Source: a virus
IMG/VR virus record: IMGVR_UViG_3300042883_000257
Location: 1-31,110 of that record
DNA: 31,110 nt
Direction: 5' to 3' (one strand)
The notes beneath the pieces are model-generated. The model did not search any database and was not told where the DNA came from. It was given only the letters and a program-made list of their open reading frames with translations. This document shows positions 21,617-28,213 of the stretch, piece after piece (the first letter of the stretch is position 1; each line of letters starts with the position of its first letter). The position numbers were made by a program, and so were the translations under genes.

Positions 21617-22240
21617 TTAATTAACTGGTATATTAAAATTTAAACTTCCTGTGTTTATTTTATTTTCATCTCGAAACCAAACGCCACGCATCTTCTGCTT
21701 CCAATTCAAAACCTTCTTGCCGTTGCTATCAATCCAGCTTGATTCATCATAATACTTCCAAGCGTTACGTGCAGCTTCTGCTTTAAATCCATTGTCTAAA
21801 AAGTATTTAATCACTTCATCAACTTCGGGCATATATACATTTACTTTACTTTTCTTTACTTTAGGACTGTTACACGAGCGTTCTGAATGCGTTACATTTT
21901 CCGTAACTGCTTGTTTATCACGCCACTCTGAAATTCGTTTTGCGTTTTTTTCTTTTTTTATCTGATACTTTTCACTAAAGTTTAGCAATTGTTTGTTGAA
22001 AGTTTCACCATTGTTTGAAGATATTAAGTCTATTTCTTCAAGAAATGACCAGCACTTTTCAAGTCGTTTGCCGACTTTACATTGATGTTTTAATACCGAA
22101 GTTTTGATAGGCTTTTCTTGTCGTGCCATTTTTTCGATCAAAGTATAAAACAATCCAAGACCTTCATATCCAAAATTTATGAATAGTTCTGAAATCTTTT
22201 CATCTTCAAAACTTGCCGTATCGTGTAAAAAATATTTCAT
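21617..22240 (-). CDS. replication initiator / replisome organiser, DUF4373-type
   Basis: 207 residues. The N-terminal 90 match the Lin1244/Lin1753-like DUF4373 winged-helix domain: a start like KYFLHDTASFEDEKI, then FGYEGLGLFYTLIEKMARQE and a hydrophobic helix before SNNGETFNKQLLNFS. The middle is a Lys/Ser linker (KKEKNAKRISEWRDK...). The C-terminal part (MPEVDEVIKYFLDNGF, AWKYYDESSW, GVWFRDE) is the typical organiser C-domain. It should bind the origin and load the helicase. Translation starts by ATGA overlap with the 44-residue gene. A broken copy of its middle part lies at 1842-2001. Confidence 0.8.
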   Translation of the reverse strand: MKYFLHDTASFEDEKISELFINFGYEGLGLFYTLIEKMARQEKPIKTSVLKHQCKVGKRLEKCWSFLEEIDLISSNNGETFNKQLLNFSEKYQIKKEKNAKRISEWRDKQAVTENVTHSERSCNSPKVKKSKVNVYMPEVDEVIKYFLDNGFKAEAARNAWKYYDESSWIDSNGKKVLNWKQKMRGVWFRDENKINTGSLNFNIPVN

Positions 22241-22371
22241 CTTGTTTTTGTTTGCGTGTAAATAACTTTGTCGAATGGATATTGATTTGAAAATCTACGT
22301 TTAGCTGAAGATTTAGAAGTTGATTTAACAACTAATTTATTTGATCTTCCATAAACTATAAATGTTTTCAT
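22237..22371 (-). CDS. hypothetical 44-residue basic protein
   Basis: ATG 22371 (TAATG overlap with the DnaA-like gene) to TGA 22237 (ATGA overlap with the initiator gene): MKTFIVYGRSNKLVVKSTSK, then SSAKRRFSNQYPFDKVIYTQ. Strongly basic, three short beta-like segments. Coupled between two initiator genes, so possibly linked to replication. No family recognised. Confidence 0.6.
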   Translation of the reverse strand: MKTFIVYGRSNKLVVKSTSKSSAKRRFSNQYPFDKVIYTQTKTR

Positions 22372-22925
22372 TAGTAATCAATAGCAGTATTTGTAAACTT
22401 TGGTAAATTAACTCGGTGCAATGTATTACTTTTTTTTGAATTTATGTTTAAAACTTTCAAAAAAGATTTAATTATTCCTTTATTTTTGCTTAACACATCT
22501 GAATAATAACTAATTGAATATTTTTTATTTAAAGTATCTTCAATAAATTGTTTATCAGCATTTGACAACTCTGTTTTTAGTATAGTCGTAGGACGCAATA
22601 TAAAGCGTTGTAAGCCATTTATTTTGTCAAGCATATAATCATGTCGATACCTCATTCTTTTATCGGTACGTAAGCTAAAATACACCTCATTTACTGCGTA
22701 TAGTATTGACGTATGATTTGCAAGTCTAAATTCTTTACTAATATCACATAAAGTCATTTCGTAATGGTTATATAAAAAGTAGGAAACTAATTGTCGTGTT
22801 TTAGTCACTTCTTTTTTGCGAGTAACCGAATTTAATAAAAGATCATAAATATTTTCGGCTGGGATTGTTTTACTTTCATAAAGTTCTGCAGCGTATCGAA
22901 TCAATTTTTTTGTCGTGTCGTTCAT
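22371..22925 (-). CDS. DnaA domain IV-like DNA-binding protein
   Basis: 184 residues. Residues about 38-80 (TKTRQLVSYFLYNHYEMTL, then CDISKEF and NHTSILYAVNEV) match the DnaA C-terminal helix-turn-helix, including the basic first helix and the NHT turn that corresponds to the DHT/DHS box of DnaA. No ATPase domain is present. It may recognise the phage origin, replace DnaA there, or interfere with the host. The remaining C-terminal half is basic and unassigned. It begins just after an intrinsic terminator. Confidence 0.75.
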   Translation of the reverse strand: MNDTTKKLIRYAAELYESKTIPAENIYDLLLNSVTRKKEVTKTRQLVSYFLYNHYEMTLCDISKEFRLANHTSILYAVNEVYFSLRTDKRMRYRHDYMLDKINGLQRFILRPTTILKTELSNADKQFIEDTLNKKYSISYYSDVLSKNKGIIKSFLKVLNINSKKSNTLHRVNLPKFTNTAIDY

Positions 22926-22932
22926 GTTCGTA

Positions 22933-22962
22933 TAAAAAAAGGGTAGTTTTTAAGCTACCCTA
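22933..22962 (-). terminator. intrinsic terminator
   Basis: Minus strand: AGGGTAG, 8-base loop, CTACCCT, then TTTTTTT. Between the 65-residue gene (stop 22969) and the DnaA-like gene (start 22925). It probably attenuates the ERF operon before the initiator genes. Confidence 0.75.
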
Positions 22963-22968
22963 TTAAAA

Positions 22969-23166
22969 TTAAAATGCTTCTTCGGTTGTGACTGGCTTCA
23001 GCTTCTTTGTTTTGCCTGGTTCTGATTCTTGATCAGCTAATGTTGGTGGTGTGAATGTGTCAATCGCTTGTTTTACCAACACGCTTTCTTCTAATTTCAA
23101 TGCACCTACACTTTGAGCCTTTAAGGCAACTTGAACAAGTATGTTCAATGCTTCGTTTTCTGTCAT
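22969..23166 (-). CDS. hypothetical 65-residue protein
   Basis: Helical N-terminal half (ALNILVQVALKAQSVGALKL) and a Lys/Glu/Pro-rich tail. It follows the SSB-like gene by four bases in the ERF operon and precedes a terminator. No family recognised. Confidence 0.6.
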   Translation of the reverse strand: MTENEALNILVQVALKAQSVGALKLEESVLVKQAIDTFTPPTLADQESEPGKTKKLKPVTTEEAF

Positions 23167-23170
23167 AATT

Positions 23171-23389
23171 TTAAAATGGTAAATCTGTTTTTACTTCTGT
23201 TAATTGTTCTGTTACTGGTGCTACGTAATCATTTACGTAAATCTTAAAGTCTGGATGCTTTTCTTCAGTTTTGTAGCTATTCGCCCACATTGAATATTTA
23301 ACATCGTTTAAGGTGAAATTAATTACTTCACCTTTTGCGGTTGTGCGTTTCCACGCTCCCCAGCTTTCTTTTTTTGCTTCTTCTGACAT
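23171..23389 (-). CDS. small protein with SSB-like C-terminal tip
   Basis: 72 residues. Beta-like segments (GEVINFTLNDVKYSMWANSY, FKIYVNDYV) suggest a small beta barrel. The last residues, VKTDLPF, resemble the acidic D-D-L/I-P-F tip by which single-stranded-DNA-binding proteins recruit partners. It sits six bases after the ERF annealase gene. Candidate ssDNA-binding protein or ERF partner; the fold call is an inference. Confidence 0.6.
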   Translation of the reverse strand: MSEEAKKESWGAWKRTTAKGEVINFTLNDVKYSMWANSYKTEEKHPDFKIYVNDYVAPVTEQLTEVKTDLPF

Positions 23390-23395
23390 TGGTTT

Positions 23396-23974
23396 TTATT
23401 TGAAATCTAATTTACGATTATTTATTGATTCTTTAAAATTAATTACATTTTGCAACATTGGATAACATACCCAAATATTTTTCAATTTGTCTAAAGTATC
23501 AACTACTTTAATTTCTGCTAAAGCTACATTTAATAAGTTAGTCATTTGAAGTTCCATTTCAGCACTTGCTTTTATTTCTTTTTCGCCTGTGTTAGTTGCG
23601 TCTGAATCTTTAGTGTCATCAATTGCAAACATTCCATTTAGTGCGTATTTACGAGCATAAGAAGAACTTGTGCCAGTGACTTGTGAACCATCCATTCCTT
23701 TTTTACTTTCTTCTTCACGTGCAAATGCTGAAACTGTCAAACTATCTTTTGCGTCGGTTATTGTAACAGTTGCTTTAACATAGTACCGATCACCAAGATT
23801 AACGAGTTCATCCGATATTGATAAATAAAGATTATGCGTTGTCAGGTGTGGCTTTAACGCTTCAAGAATATCTTCACACGATCTGTATTTGTACTTACCG
23901 AAATTATTAGTTTGATTTTTCGGTGCTTTCAAAGTGCCTTGTATTATTACAAGCTTGTCGATTAAATTTTTCAT
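23396..23974 (-). CDS. erf: ERF-family single-strand annealing protein
   Basis: 192 residues with the ERF core: an N-terminal helix, NFGKYKYRSCEDILEALKPH (25-44), a beta region with GDRYYVKATVTI, then GTSSSYARKYALNGMFAIDD followed by DSDAT, the ERF signature. ERF rings anneal complementary single strands in phage recombination and help concatemer or circle formation. The C-terminus (150-192) is the variable partner-binding part. It is followed at once by the SSB-like gene, a usual neighbour. Confidence 0.85.
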   Translation of the reverse strand: MKNLIDKLVIIQGTLKAPKNQTNNFGKYKYRSCEDILEALKPHLTTHNLYLSISDELVNLGDRYYVKATVTITDAKDSLTVSAFAREEESKKGMDGSQVTGTSSSYARKYALNGMFAIDDTKDSDATNTGEKEIKASAEMELQMTNLLNVALAEIKVVDTLDKLKNIWVCYPMLQNVINFKESINNRKLDFK

Positions 23975-23982
23975 GTCGTTTT

Positions 23983-24156
23983 TTATAAAATTACAAATTC
24001 ATTGTTTTCAAAATACCATTCTTCTTCTTGATCGAACTCATTAATAAATTCAATCAATGCAAATTTAAAATATCGTTTTGATATTACACCAAATCTGCCT
24101 TTTGTTTCGGCTTCAATCCCTTGTGGATTCGCCAATAGTTTTACTTTTGTAATCAT
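23983..24156 (-). CDS. hypothetical 57-residue protein
   Basis: ATG 24156 to TAA 23983: MITKVKLLANPQGIEAETKG, then RFGVISKRYFKFALIEFINE and an acidic end (EFDQEEEWYFENNEFVIL). It fills the gap between the 69-residue gene and erf in the P2 operon. Good codon use and no overlap problem. Function unknown. Confidence 0.6.
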   Translation of the reverse strand: MITKVKLLANPQGIEAETKGRFGVISKRYFKFALIEFINEFDQEEEWYFENNEFVIL

Positions 24157-24166
24157 GCTTTTTGTT

Positions 24167-24373
24167 TTAAATTGTGTGTACTTTAAAATCGTTAGGATTG
24201 TTATCTTTTCTGAATTTTCGCCAGTCTGGTGATACTGTTATAAAACCACCAGCGTCGATGTAATCCTTTATATATTGCTTGAAAGCTTCAGGATCGTTTT
24301 TCGCTATCTCTTTAATGCTAATTATATCACCAGCTTTTAAGCTATCAAAAAATTCAAATGCTTTTTCTTTCAT
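24167..24373 (-). CDS. hypothetical 68-residue protein, first gene after P2
   Basis: Starts MKEKAFEFFDSLKAGDIISI from ATG 24373; helical, then a beta-like segment (GGFITVSPDWRKF). The ATG lies only four bases beyond the -7 box of P2, so the message may be leaderless or start inside the gene. The frame also opens two codons earlier at a TTG, which is part of the promoter box. Function unknown. Confidence 0.6.
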   Translation of the reverse strand: MKEKAFEFFDSLKAGDIISIKEIAKNDPEAFKQYIKDYIDAGGFITVSPDWRKFRKDNNPNDFKVHTI

Positions 24374-24376
24374 ATT

Positions 24377-24424
24377 CAAATGTAATATGATTAATTAAAA
24401 GATTTGTCATAGAATTGTCATAAA
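24377..24424 (-). promoter_or_regulatory. promoter P2, third copy of the 48-bp module
   Basis: Minus strand: TATGACAATTC, TATGACAA (11-bp period), about 19 bases, -7 box TACATTTG (24384-24377). It follows a strong terminator and opens the replication/modification operon. P2 and P3 are identical in most repeat positions; P1 has one T for C in the spacer. Confidence 0.7.
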
Positions 24425-24458
24425 TAAAAACAGGTGATCAAATTAATGACCACCTGTA
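24424..24458 (-). terminator. intrinsic terminator after the lysis genes
   Basis: Minus strand: ACAGGTG, 14-base loop, CACCTGT, then TTTTTA. It lies between the spanin gene (stop 24486) and promoter P2, separating lysis from replication. Confidence 0.75.
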
Positions 24459-24485
24459 ATTAACACACAAACAAAAATGAAAAAT

Positions 24486-24872
24486 TTAATTTAATCTTTT
24501 ATAGATTACATAACTACCGACAAACAAAAATAATACAAAAAATAGTTTTTTATAGACATAGTTTTTAACAATGACTTGTTTTGTTTTAGTAATTGTTTTA
24601 GTAATTGGAATAATTATTTGTTTAGGCTTACAAATTCCTTGCACCTTTATATACTTATCACGAAACTTTTGAATCGTGATTGTCATCTGACCAGTAGTGT
24701 CGTGGATCGTGACGATTGAATCTTTGAATAACACCAAAGTATCAAGTTGAATCTTTGCTGGAATTATAATCGTGTCTTTTACTGTGATCGTTTCACTAAA
24801 TCGTGAACTTGCACACGACGCAATTAGAAGCGATATAACGAATGATAATATTAAAGCCTTATTACTTGTCAT
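24486..24872 (-). CDS. unimolecular spanin (u-spanin)
   Basis: 128 residues. A signal peptide (LILSFVISLL) ends in a lipobox IASC with Cys20, which should be lipidated at the outer membrane. A beta-rich periplasmic stretch follows (VKDTIIIPAKIQLDTLVLFK, VTIHDTTGQMTITIQ), then a Lys-rich neck and a C-terminal membrane helix (LFFVLFLFVGSYVIYKRLN). A lipoprotein N-terminus plus a C-terminal transmembrane helix is the hallmark of unimolecular spanins, which fuse inner and outer membrane at the end of lysis. It overlaps the holin-like gene by 11 bases. Confidence 0.75.
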   Translation of the reverse strand: MTSNKALILSFVISLLIASCASSRFSETITVKDTIIIPAKIQLDTLVLFKDSIVTIHDTTGQMTITIQKFRDKYIKVQGICKPKQIIIPITKTITKTKQVIVKNYVYKKLFFVLFLFVGSYVIYKRLN

Positions 24873-25065
24873 CTTCTGTCGTAAAATTCGTTAGAAACTT
24901 TCCTATCACGCCACACGATACTGCTATCATTGCAACCCATTCAAATCCTGCATACATTGAGAAACCAGCTACCAAAGTAGACGAAGCGAGTAGCGAATCA
25001 CCTATTTTTCTAAATATTTTCGGTGTTGGTGAACTATATCTTTTTTTGAGCCTTGACATACTCAT
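24862..25065 (-). CDS. small membrane protein, holin candidate
   Basis: About 67 residues from ATG 25065 (an ATG at 25059 is equally possible). Basic N-terminus (MSRLKKRYSSPTPKIFRK) and two short hydrophobic segments (SLLASSTLVAGFSMYAGF and VAMIAVSCGVIGKFL), ending acidic. Size, topology and the place between a DUF5675 gene and a spanin gene fit a class II holin. Not proven. Confidence 0.5.
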   Translation of the reverse strand: MSMSRLKKRYSSPTPKIFRKIGDSLLASSTLVAGFSMYAGFEWVAMIAVSCGVIGKFLTNFTTEDDK

Positions 25066-25078
25066 AAATATAAAATCA

Positions 25079-25534
25079 TTAACCAACGTGCAATTCAATA
25101 GTTTCATTTTTATTTAATGCTTTTTGAATCTCTTTAATTAATTGAACTTCCATCGTGCCTTGAATCCAATTTCGTATTTTGCCGAATGTAGATACTTTGT
25201 CTACAAATCTATTTTTAGCGACTAAAATACAACCTTCTGTATTTTCATGAGTATTACCACCATGAATACGAATACCTGCAAATCCTTTCACGTTCAACAC
25301 TTCAGGCATTAATCTTTGAAAGCGGTTACTTAATGACAAGATAAGACGATATTCACCAGCAGGTAAAGCGGTGCGTTTTGCTATCTTAATATTTTTGATA
25401 AATGCAACATCTTGTGATTGCTTTAATTTACGATCATAATCTTCAAGCGTATAACAAAAGAACACATCATTTACGTACATTGTTCCAAGCGTTTCGGTTT
25501 CGCTAAAAAATTCCCTAACTACCTTGATTTTCAT
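25079..25534 (-). CDS. DUF5675 protein, possible peptidoglycan-active enzyme
   Basis: 151 residues from ATG 25534 (MKIKVVREFF; an ATG at 25543 is also in frame). Conserved DUF5675 blocks: TYTLED-like CYTLEDYDRK, RTALPAGEYRLILSLSNRF, and GIRIHGGNTHENTEGCILVA with an H-x6-GC arrangement like the catalytic box of L,D-transpeptidase folds. In phages DUF5675 genes sit beside holins and spanins. Here it may be the endolysin or a cell-wall-modifying enzyme; the enzymatic activity of the family is not firmly established. Confidence 0.7.
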   Translation of the reverse strand: MKIKVVREFFSETETLGTMYVNDVFFCYTLEDYDRKLKQSQDVAFIKNIKIAKRTALPAGEYRLILSLSNRFQRLMPEVLNVKGFAGIRIHGGNTHENTEGCILVAKNRFVDKVSTFGKIRNWIQGTMEVQLIKEIQKALNKNETIELHVG

Positions 25535-25916
25535 AATATTCATCTATTTTAATTCCTTCTTTTTGTTCGTTTTTCATTATCAGCTGAATATTAAATATAA
25601 TACAAGCTAAATGATCTTCACTATTGTCGCCTAATTCGTACTTTGCTAAGTGCCTATGTAAGCTTTCAAGTGCTGCTTCGGTTGGTTGTCCTTTCTGCCA
25701 GTTGTTTTTTTCGTATTTATTAGCACCCATTCGTAAAAGATAGCCAAATCGCAAACGAACATAAGCATCTAAATGATTTACAAGTGGTTTATTTGCGTCG
25801 TCATCACGTTGGCTTCCACTTTCAAATACTCTTTTACTTGATTTAACAAAATCAGCTATTGGACTATTTGTTTTTTCTTCAATAAGTTCATAATGTATTC
25901 CTGGTATTCTTTTCAT
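25515..25916 (-). CDS. dATP/dGTP diphosphohydrolase-like (DUF5664)
   Basis: 133 residues. Core RLRFGYLLRMGANKYEKNNW, then SLHRHLAKYELGD and EDHLACIIFNIQLIM; helical with MazG-like acidic residues, as in the dATP/dGTP diphosphohydrolase N-terminal family. It should act on the deoxynucleotide pool. A short extra N-terminus (KRIPGIHYELIEEKTNSP) precedes the domain. No Z-genome genes (PurZ, MazZ) are seen, so the role is pool control or an unknown modification step. Confidence 0.65.
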   Translation of the reverse strand: MKRIPGIHYELIEEKTNSPIADFVKSSKRVFESGSQRDDDANKPLVNHLDAYVRLRFGYLLRMGANKYEKNNWQKGQPTEAALESLHRHLAKYELGDNSEDHLACIIFNIQLIMKNEQKEGIKIDEYYENQGS

Positions 25917-26047
25917 TTCTGTATTAATTTACGTAGTTCTTTAACTATTACATCAAGTTCTGCTTCTTTTAGAATTTTTAGCTTCATTAATCCTTTTATC
26001 TTTTTGTTTTCGATTGCCTTTTCTTCAAGTATCTGCATGTTTATCAT
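25913..26047 (-). CDS. hypothetical 44-residue helical protein
   Basis: ATG 26047 (ATGA overlap with the phosphoesterase stop) to TGA 25913 (overlap with the next ATG): MINMQILEEKAIENKKIKGL and LKILKEAELDVIVKELRKLI. One or two amphipathic helices, possibly an assembly or regulator peptide. Coupled at both ends, so likely real. Confidence 0.6.
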   Translation of the reverse strand: MINMQILEEKAIENKKIKGLMKLKILKEAELDVIVKELRKLIQK

Positions 26048-26787
26048 AACCATTCTATTTTACTGCCTAAATTCATTGGTATAAATATAGCAGTTTTTCC
26101 GTCAATTACAATACCACAACCAAGCGTTGGTTTCTTTGCATATACTTTGCCGTATGCCATAGCATAAGAACGCACATCAATACCACACCCGACATTCATA
26201 CCGAATATTATATCACGATCTGAAGCGGAATAATTTACCCCAGCGAATGAATGAATATGTCCAATTACAGTTGATTGACGATTATCCCTTGCCCGATTAA
26301 TTGCACCTTGTGCCCCACTCGATCCAGTTCCATGAATATAAATCGTGTTATCTATTTCGTGACTGTATGCCCACTTCCAGCCGTCGGGATAACCAAGCAT
26401 TTCATTATATGTCTTGAACATTGATTTTGGAAGTCCAGCCGTTTGAAGTTTTCTTGTTGGTAAACTTGAATGATTGCCTATGCATCCGTACACATTCGGA
26501 AACGCTTCATGCCATTTAACATGATCACGTTTTGCAAGTTCTAATTCATTGCCAGCAGATTCACCATCAGGATCAGATTCATGATAACTAATAGCATGGA
26601 AATCAGTATCGTCGCCAATATCCACAACAGTCGAAACTTGAAACTTATTAAATACTTCATAAACAAAAGCAAAGTAATCTGGGTGTGTGAATGGTGCGTG
26701 TCGATCACCAATAATTCCGACAACATTTGAATTTCTGAATGACTTGATTAAGTCATATTCATTAGAGTTTAGTCGTGGTCTATACAT
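26044..26787 (-). CDS. calcineurin-like metallophosphoesterase
   Basis: 247 residues with the two-metal phosphoesterase motifs: GDRHAP (D-x-H), DIGDDTD (GD), GCIGNHS (GNH), and GHIHS (GHxH) near residue 175. Possible substrates are nucleotides, nucleic-acid ends or phosphoproteins. In Bacteroidetes phages such proteins lie near lysis or replication genes without a known role. It follows a possible promoter at 26810-26817. Confidence 0.8.
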   Translation of the reverse strand: MYRPRLNSNEYDLIKSFRNSNVVGIIGDRHAPFTHPDYFAFVYEVFNKFQVSTVVDIGDDTDFHAISYHESDPDGESAGNELELAKRDHVKWHEAFPNVYGCIGNHSSLPTRKLQTAGLPKSMFKTYNEMLGYPDGWKWAYSHEIDNTIYIHGTGSSGAQGAINRARDNRQSTVIGHIHSFAGVNYSASDRDIIFGMNVGCGIDVRSYAMAYGKVYAKKPTLGCGIVIDGKTAIFIPMNLGSKIEWL

Positions 26788-26809
26788 AATTTTTTTTTGT
26801 TTGGTTAAA

Positions 26810-26817
26810 CAAACATA
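26810..26817 (-). promoter_or_regulatory. candidate -7 box for the phosphoesterase/lysis genes
   Basis: TATGTTTG on the minus strand fits TAnnTTTG, 23 bases before ATG 26787. No convincing TTG -33 element precedes it. The 26790-26815 stretch also has an inverted repeat (TTTGTTT-aacc-AAACAAA). Confidence 0.3.
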
Positions 26818-26845
26818 AAAAGATTAATTTAAAATTAAATGAATG

Positions 26846-27112
26846 TTAAAAAATAGCAGGAAAAATCTTTTTTATGATTTCTGAAAGTTGCCATCCGCCA
26901 GTGATACCGACACCGATAATAGTATAATAAACGTATTTGAATTTATTTTGTATATCTAAGATTTCTGTTGAATTTTTAGCAGTCTGCTTTTTGATACCTT
27001 CGCCAAAGTAATCACTTCCAAGAATAGCATCTTCAATATTTTGAACCTTGTGAGATAATATACGTAATTCGTCAAATACTCGTTCCAATGTTATACTTTC
27101 CTTCTGTGTCAT
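26846..27112 (-). CDS. coiled-coil membrane protein (XhlA-like?)
   Basis: 88 residues: a coiled-coil N-terminal half (ERVFDELRILSHKVQNIEDA) and one hydrophobic helix near the C-terminus (YYTIIGVGITGG). The layout resembles hemolysin XhlA-type holin accessory proteins. It overlaps the upstream neck gene by four bases and precedes the phosphoesterase and lysis genes. An accessory role in lysis is possible; not certain. Confidence 0.5.
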   Translation of the reverse strand: MTQKESITLERVFDELRILSHKVQNIEDAILGSDYFGEGIKKQTAKNSTEILDIQNKFKYVYYTIIGVGITGGWQLSEIIKKIFPAIF

Positions 27113-27558
27113 ATTCCGTCAATCAAAGGAAAATCAGAAGGAACGGCACACCTATCGGCTACATATGGTAAAGCTAATGTGATGCTAGCTTGAACTCCAG
27201 CAACGAGATCAGACAAACGCTCATTAAAAAAGTTGACATTGACAGAGTTGCCAAGCGTAAATTCAAAAGTATCGCTTCTTAATTGTGCAATTATGTCTTG
27301 ACAAATTAGCATTTGATCGCTTATGACATCATCTACGTTTTTATTGTCGCCGAAAACTAAATCACAAAATAAAATAGATAAAGATAAATTAAAAGTTTTG
27401 CCAGTTACGTTTGAATTTTGAATTGTGCAATACATTAAAGGATAAGTGATTGATTGACTTTCACCGAGTTCCCAAACATCGCCCCAACCGAAGTCATTTA
27501 TTTGCTTATGATCGTCTGCTAAATTATTTAACAGACTTCTTACTTCCTTTAGTGTCAT
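27109..27558 (-). CDS. tail completion / neck protein (hypothetical)
   Basis: 149 residues, alpha/beta, with YPLMYCTIQN in a context often found in tail-terminator-like proteins of Bacteroidetes phages (an acidic helix, then WELGESQSITYPLMY). Located after the connector-like gene, where head-tail joining genes are expected. No catalytic motif. Function by position only. Confidence 0.5.
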   Translation of the reverse strand: MTLKEVRSLLNNLADDHKQINDFGWGDVWELGESQSITYPLMYCTIQNSNVTGKTFNLSLSILFCDLVFGDNKNVDDVISDQMLICQDIIAQLRSDTFEFTLGNSVNVNFFNERLSDLVAGVQASITLALPYVADRCAVPSDFPLIDGI

Positions 27559-27622
27559 TCTTTACCGATGTTAAATAAGTTTTCAATTTGAAAACATTTT
27601 TGATTGAATAATTCTTTGCCAT
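27524..27622 (-). CDS. possible 32-residue basic peptide
   Basis: ATG 27622 directly after the stop of the connector-like gene (TAAATG) to TAA 27524: MAKNYSIKNVFKLKTYLTSV and NDTKGSKKSVK. It spans the otherwise empty 64 bases and overlaps the next gene. Very short and lysine-rich, so chance is possible. Confidence 0.35.
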   Translation of the reverse strand: MAKNYSIKNVFKLKTYLTSVKNDTKGSKKSVK

Positions 27623-28213
27623 TTAATCTCTATAATCTCTACCTATTGCACCGAACTGACTTTGATACATATCTGAAAAGCTTCTGAATCTTATATCTGT
27701 TTCACCTAAAAACATTCCTGTTGAATAGCTTGAATTATTCGGATGAATAGTGTCAACACCTACGCCTGGATTATTGTATAAAGGATAATCAACAATATTT
27801 TCGCAAAGATAGTTTGTGATACGTTGCGCATACCATTCAGCTTTGTTTTTGTAGTATTCCATCAAATCAAATAGTTCAGAAATTGAAGCGTCGTTTGAAT
27901 TTTCGCTTGTTTTTCTAAGTACGTTTTTATTTGTCAATTTAAATCCTAATGACATAACCATTTCACTTGCAACATACCAGCACATACAATCCGTGATGTA
28001 TAAATTAAGTAGCGTGATATTTAGTTGCGTCAAGTCGTCGTCTTCAATTTGTTGTTGAAGTTCTTGATATAAACCAGTTCCAAGTATCGGTTCGATATAC
28101 ATATCTTGAGCCTGTTTGATAGTCGGCTTTATCAATTTAGGATCGACATTGTCTTGCAACAATGATCTGTCTTTTAACGTGGTTTCGCTTATAAATAAAA
28201 TATTTAAACTCAT
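27623..28213 (-). CDS. head-tail connector-like protein (DUF6712-like)
   Basis: 196 residues, mainly helical. The N-terminal part VDPKLIKPTIKQAQDMYIEPILGT is typical of a DUF6712-type protein of Bacteroidetes phages that sits right after the portal. Helices in the middle carry a Trp/Tyr-rich pair. By position it may form the adaptor ring below the portal, like gp6 of HK97. It overlaps the portal stop by four bases. Confidence 0.55.
   Translation of the reverse strand: MSLNILFISETTLKDRSLLQDNVDPKLIKPTIKQAQDMYIEPILGTGLYQELQQQIEDDDLTQLNITLLNLYITDCMCWYVASEMVMSLGFKLTNKNVLRKTSENSNDASISELFDLMEYYKNKAEWYAQRITNYLCENIVDYPLYNNPGVGVDTIHPNNSSYSTGMFLGETDIRFRSFSDMYQSQFGAIGRDYRD

Noticed and set aside
26790-26815. 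TTTGTTT-aacc-AAACAAA hairpin as a terminator
   Set aside because: On the minus strand it is followed by A residues, not T, so it does not fit an intrinsic terminator; it may be an operator or chance.
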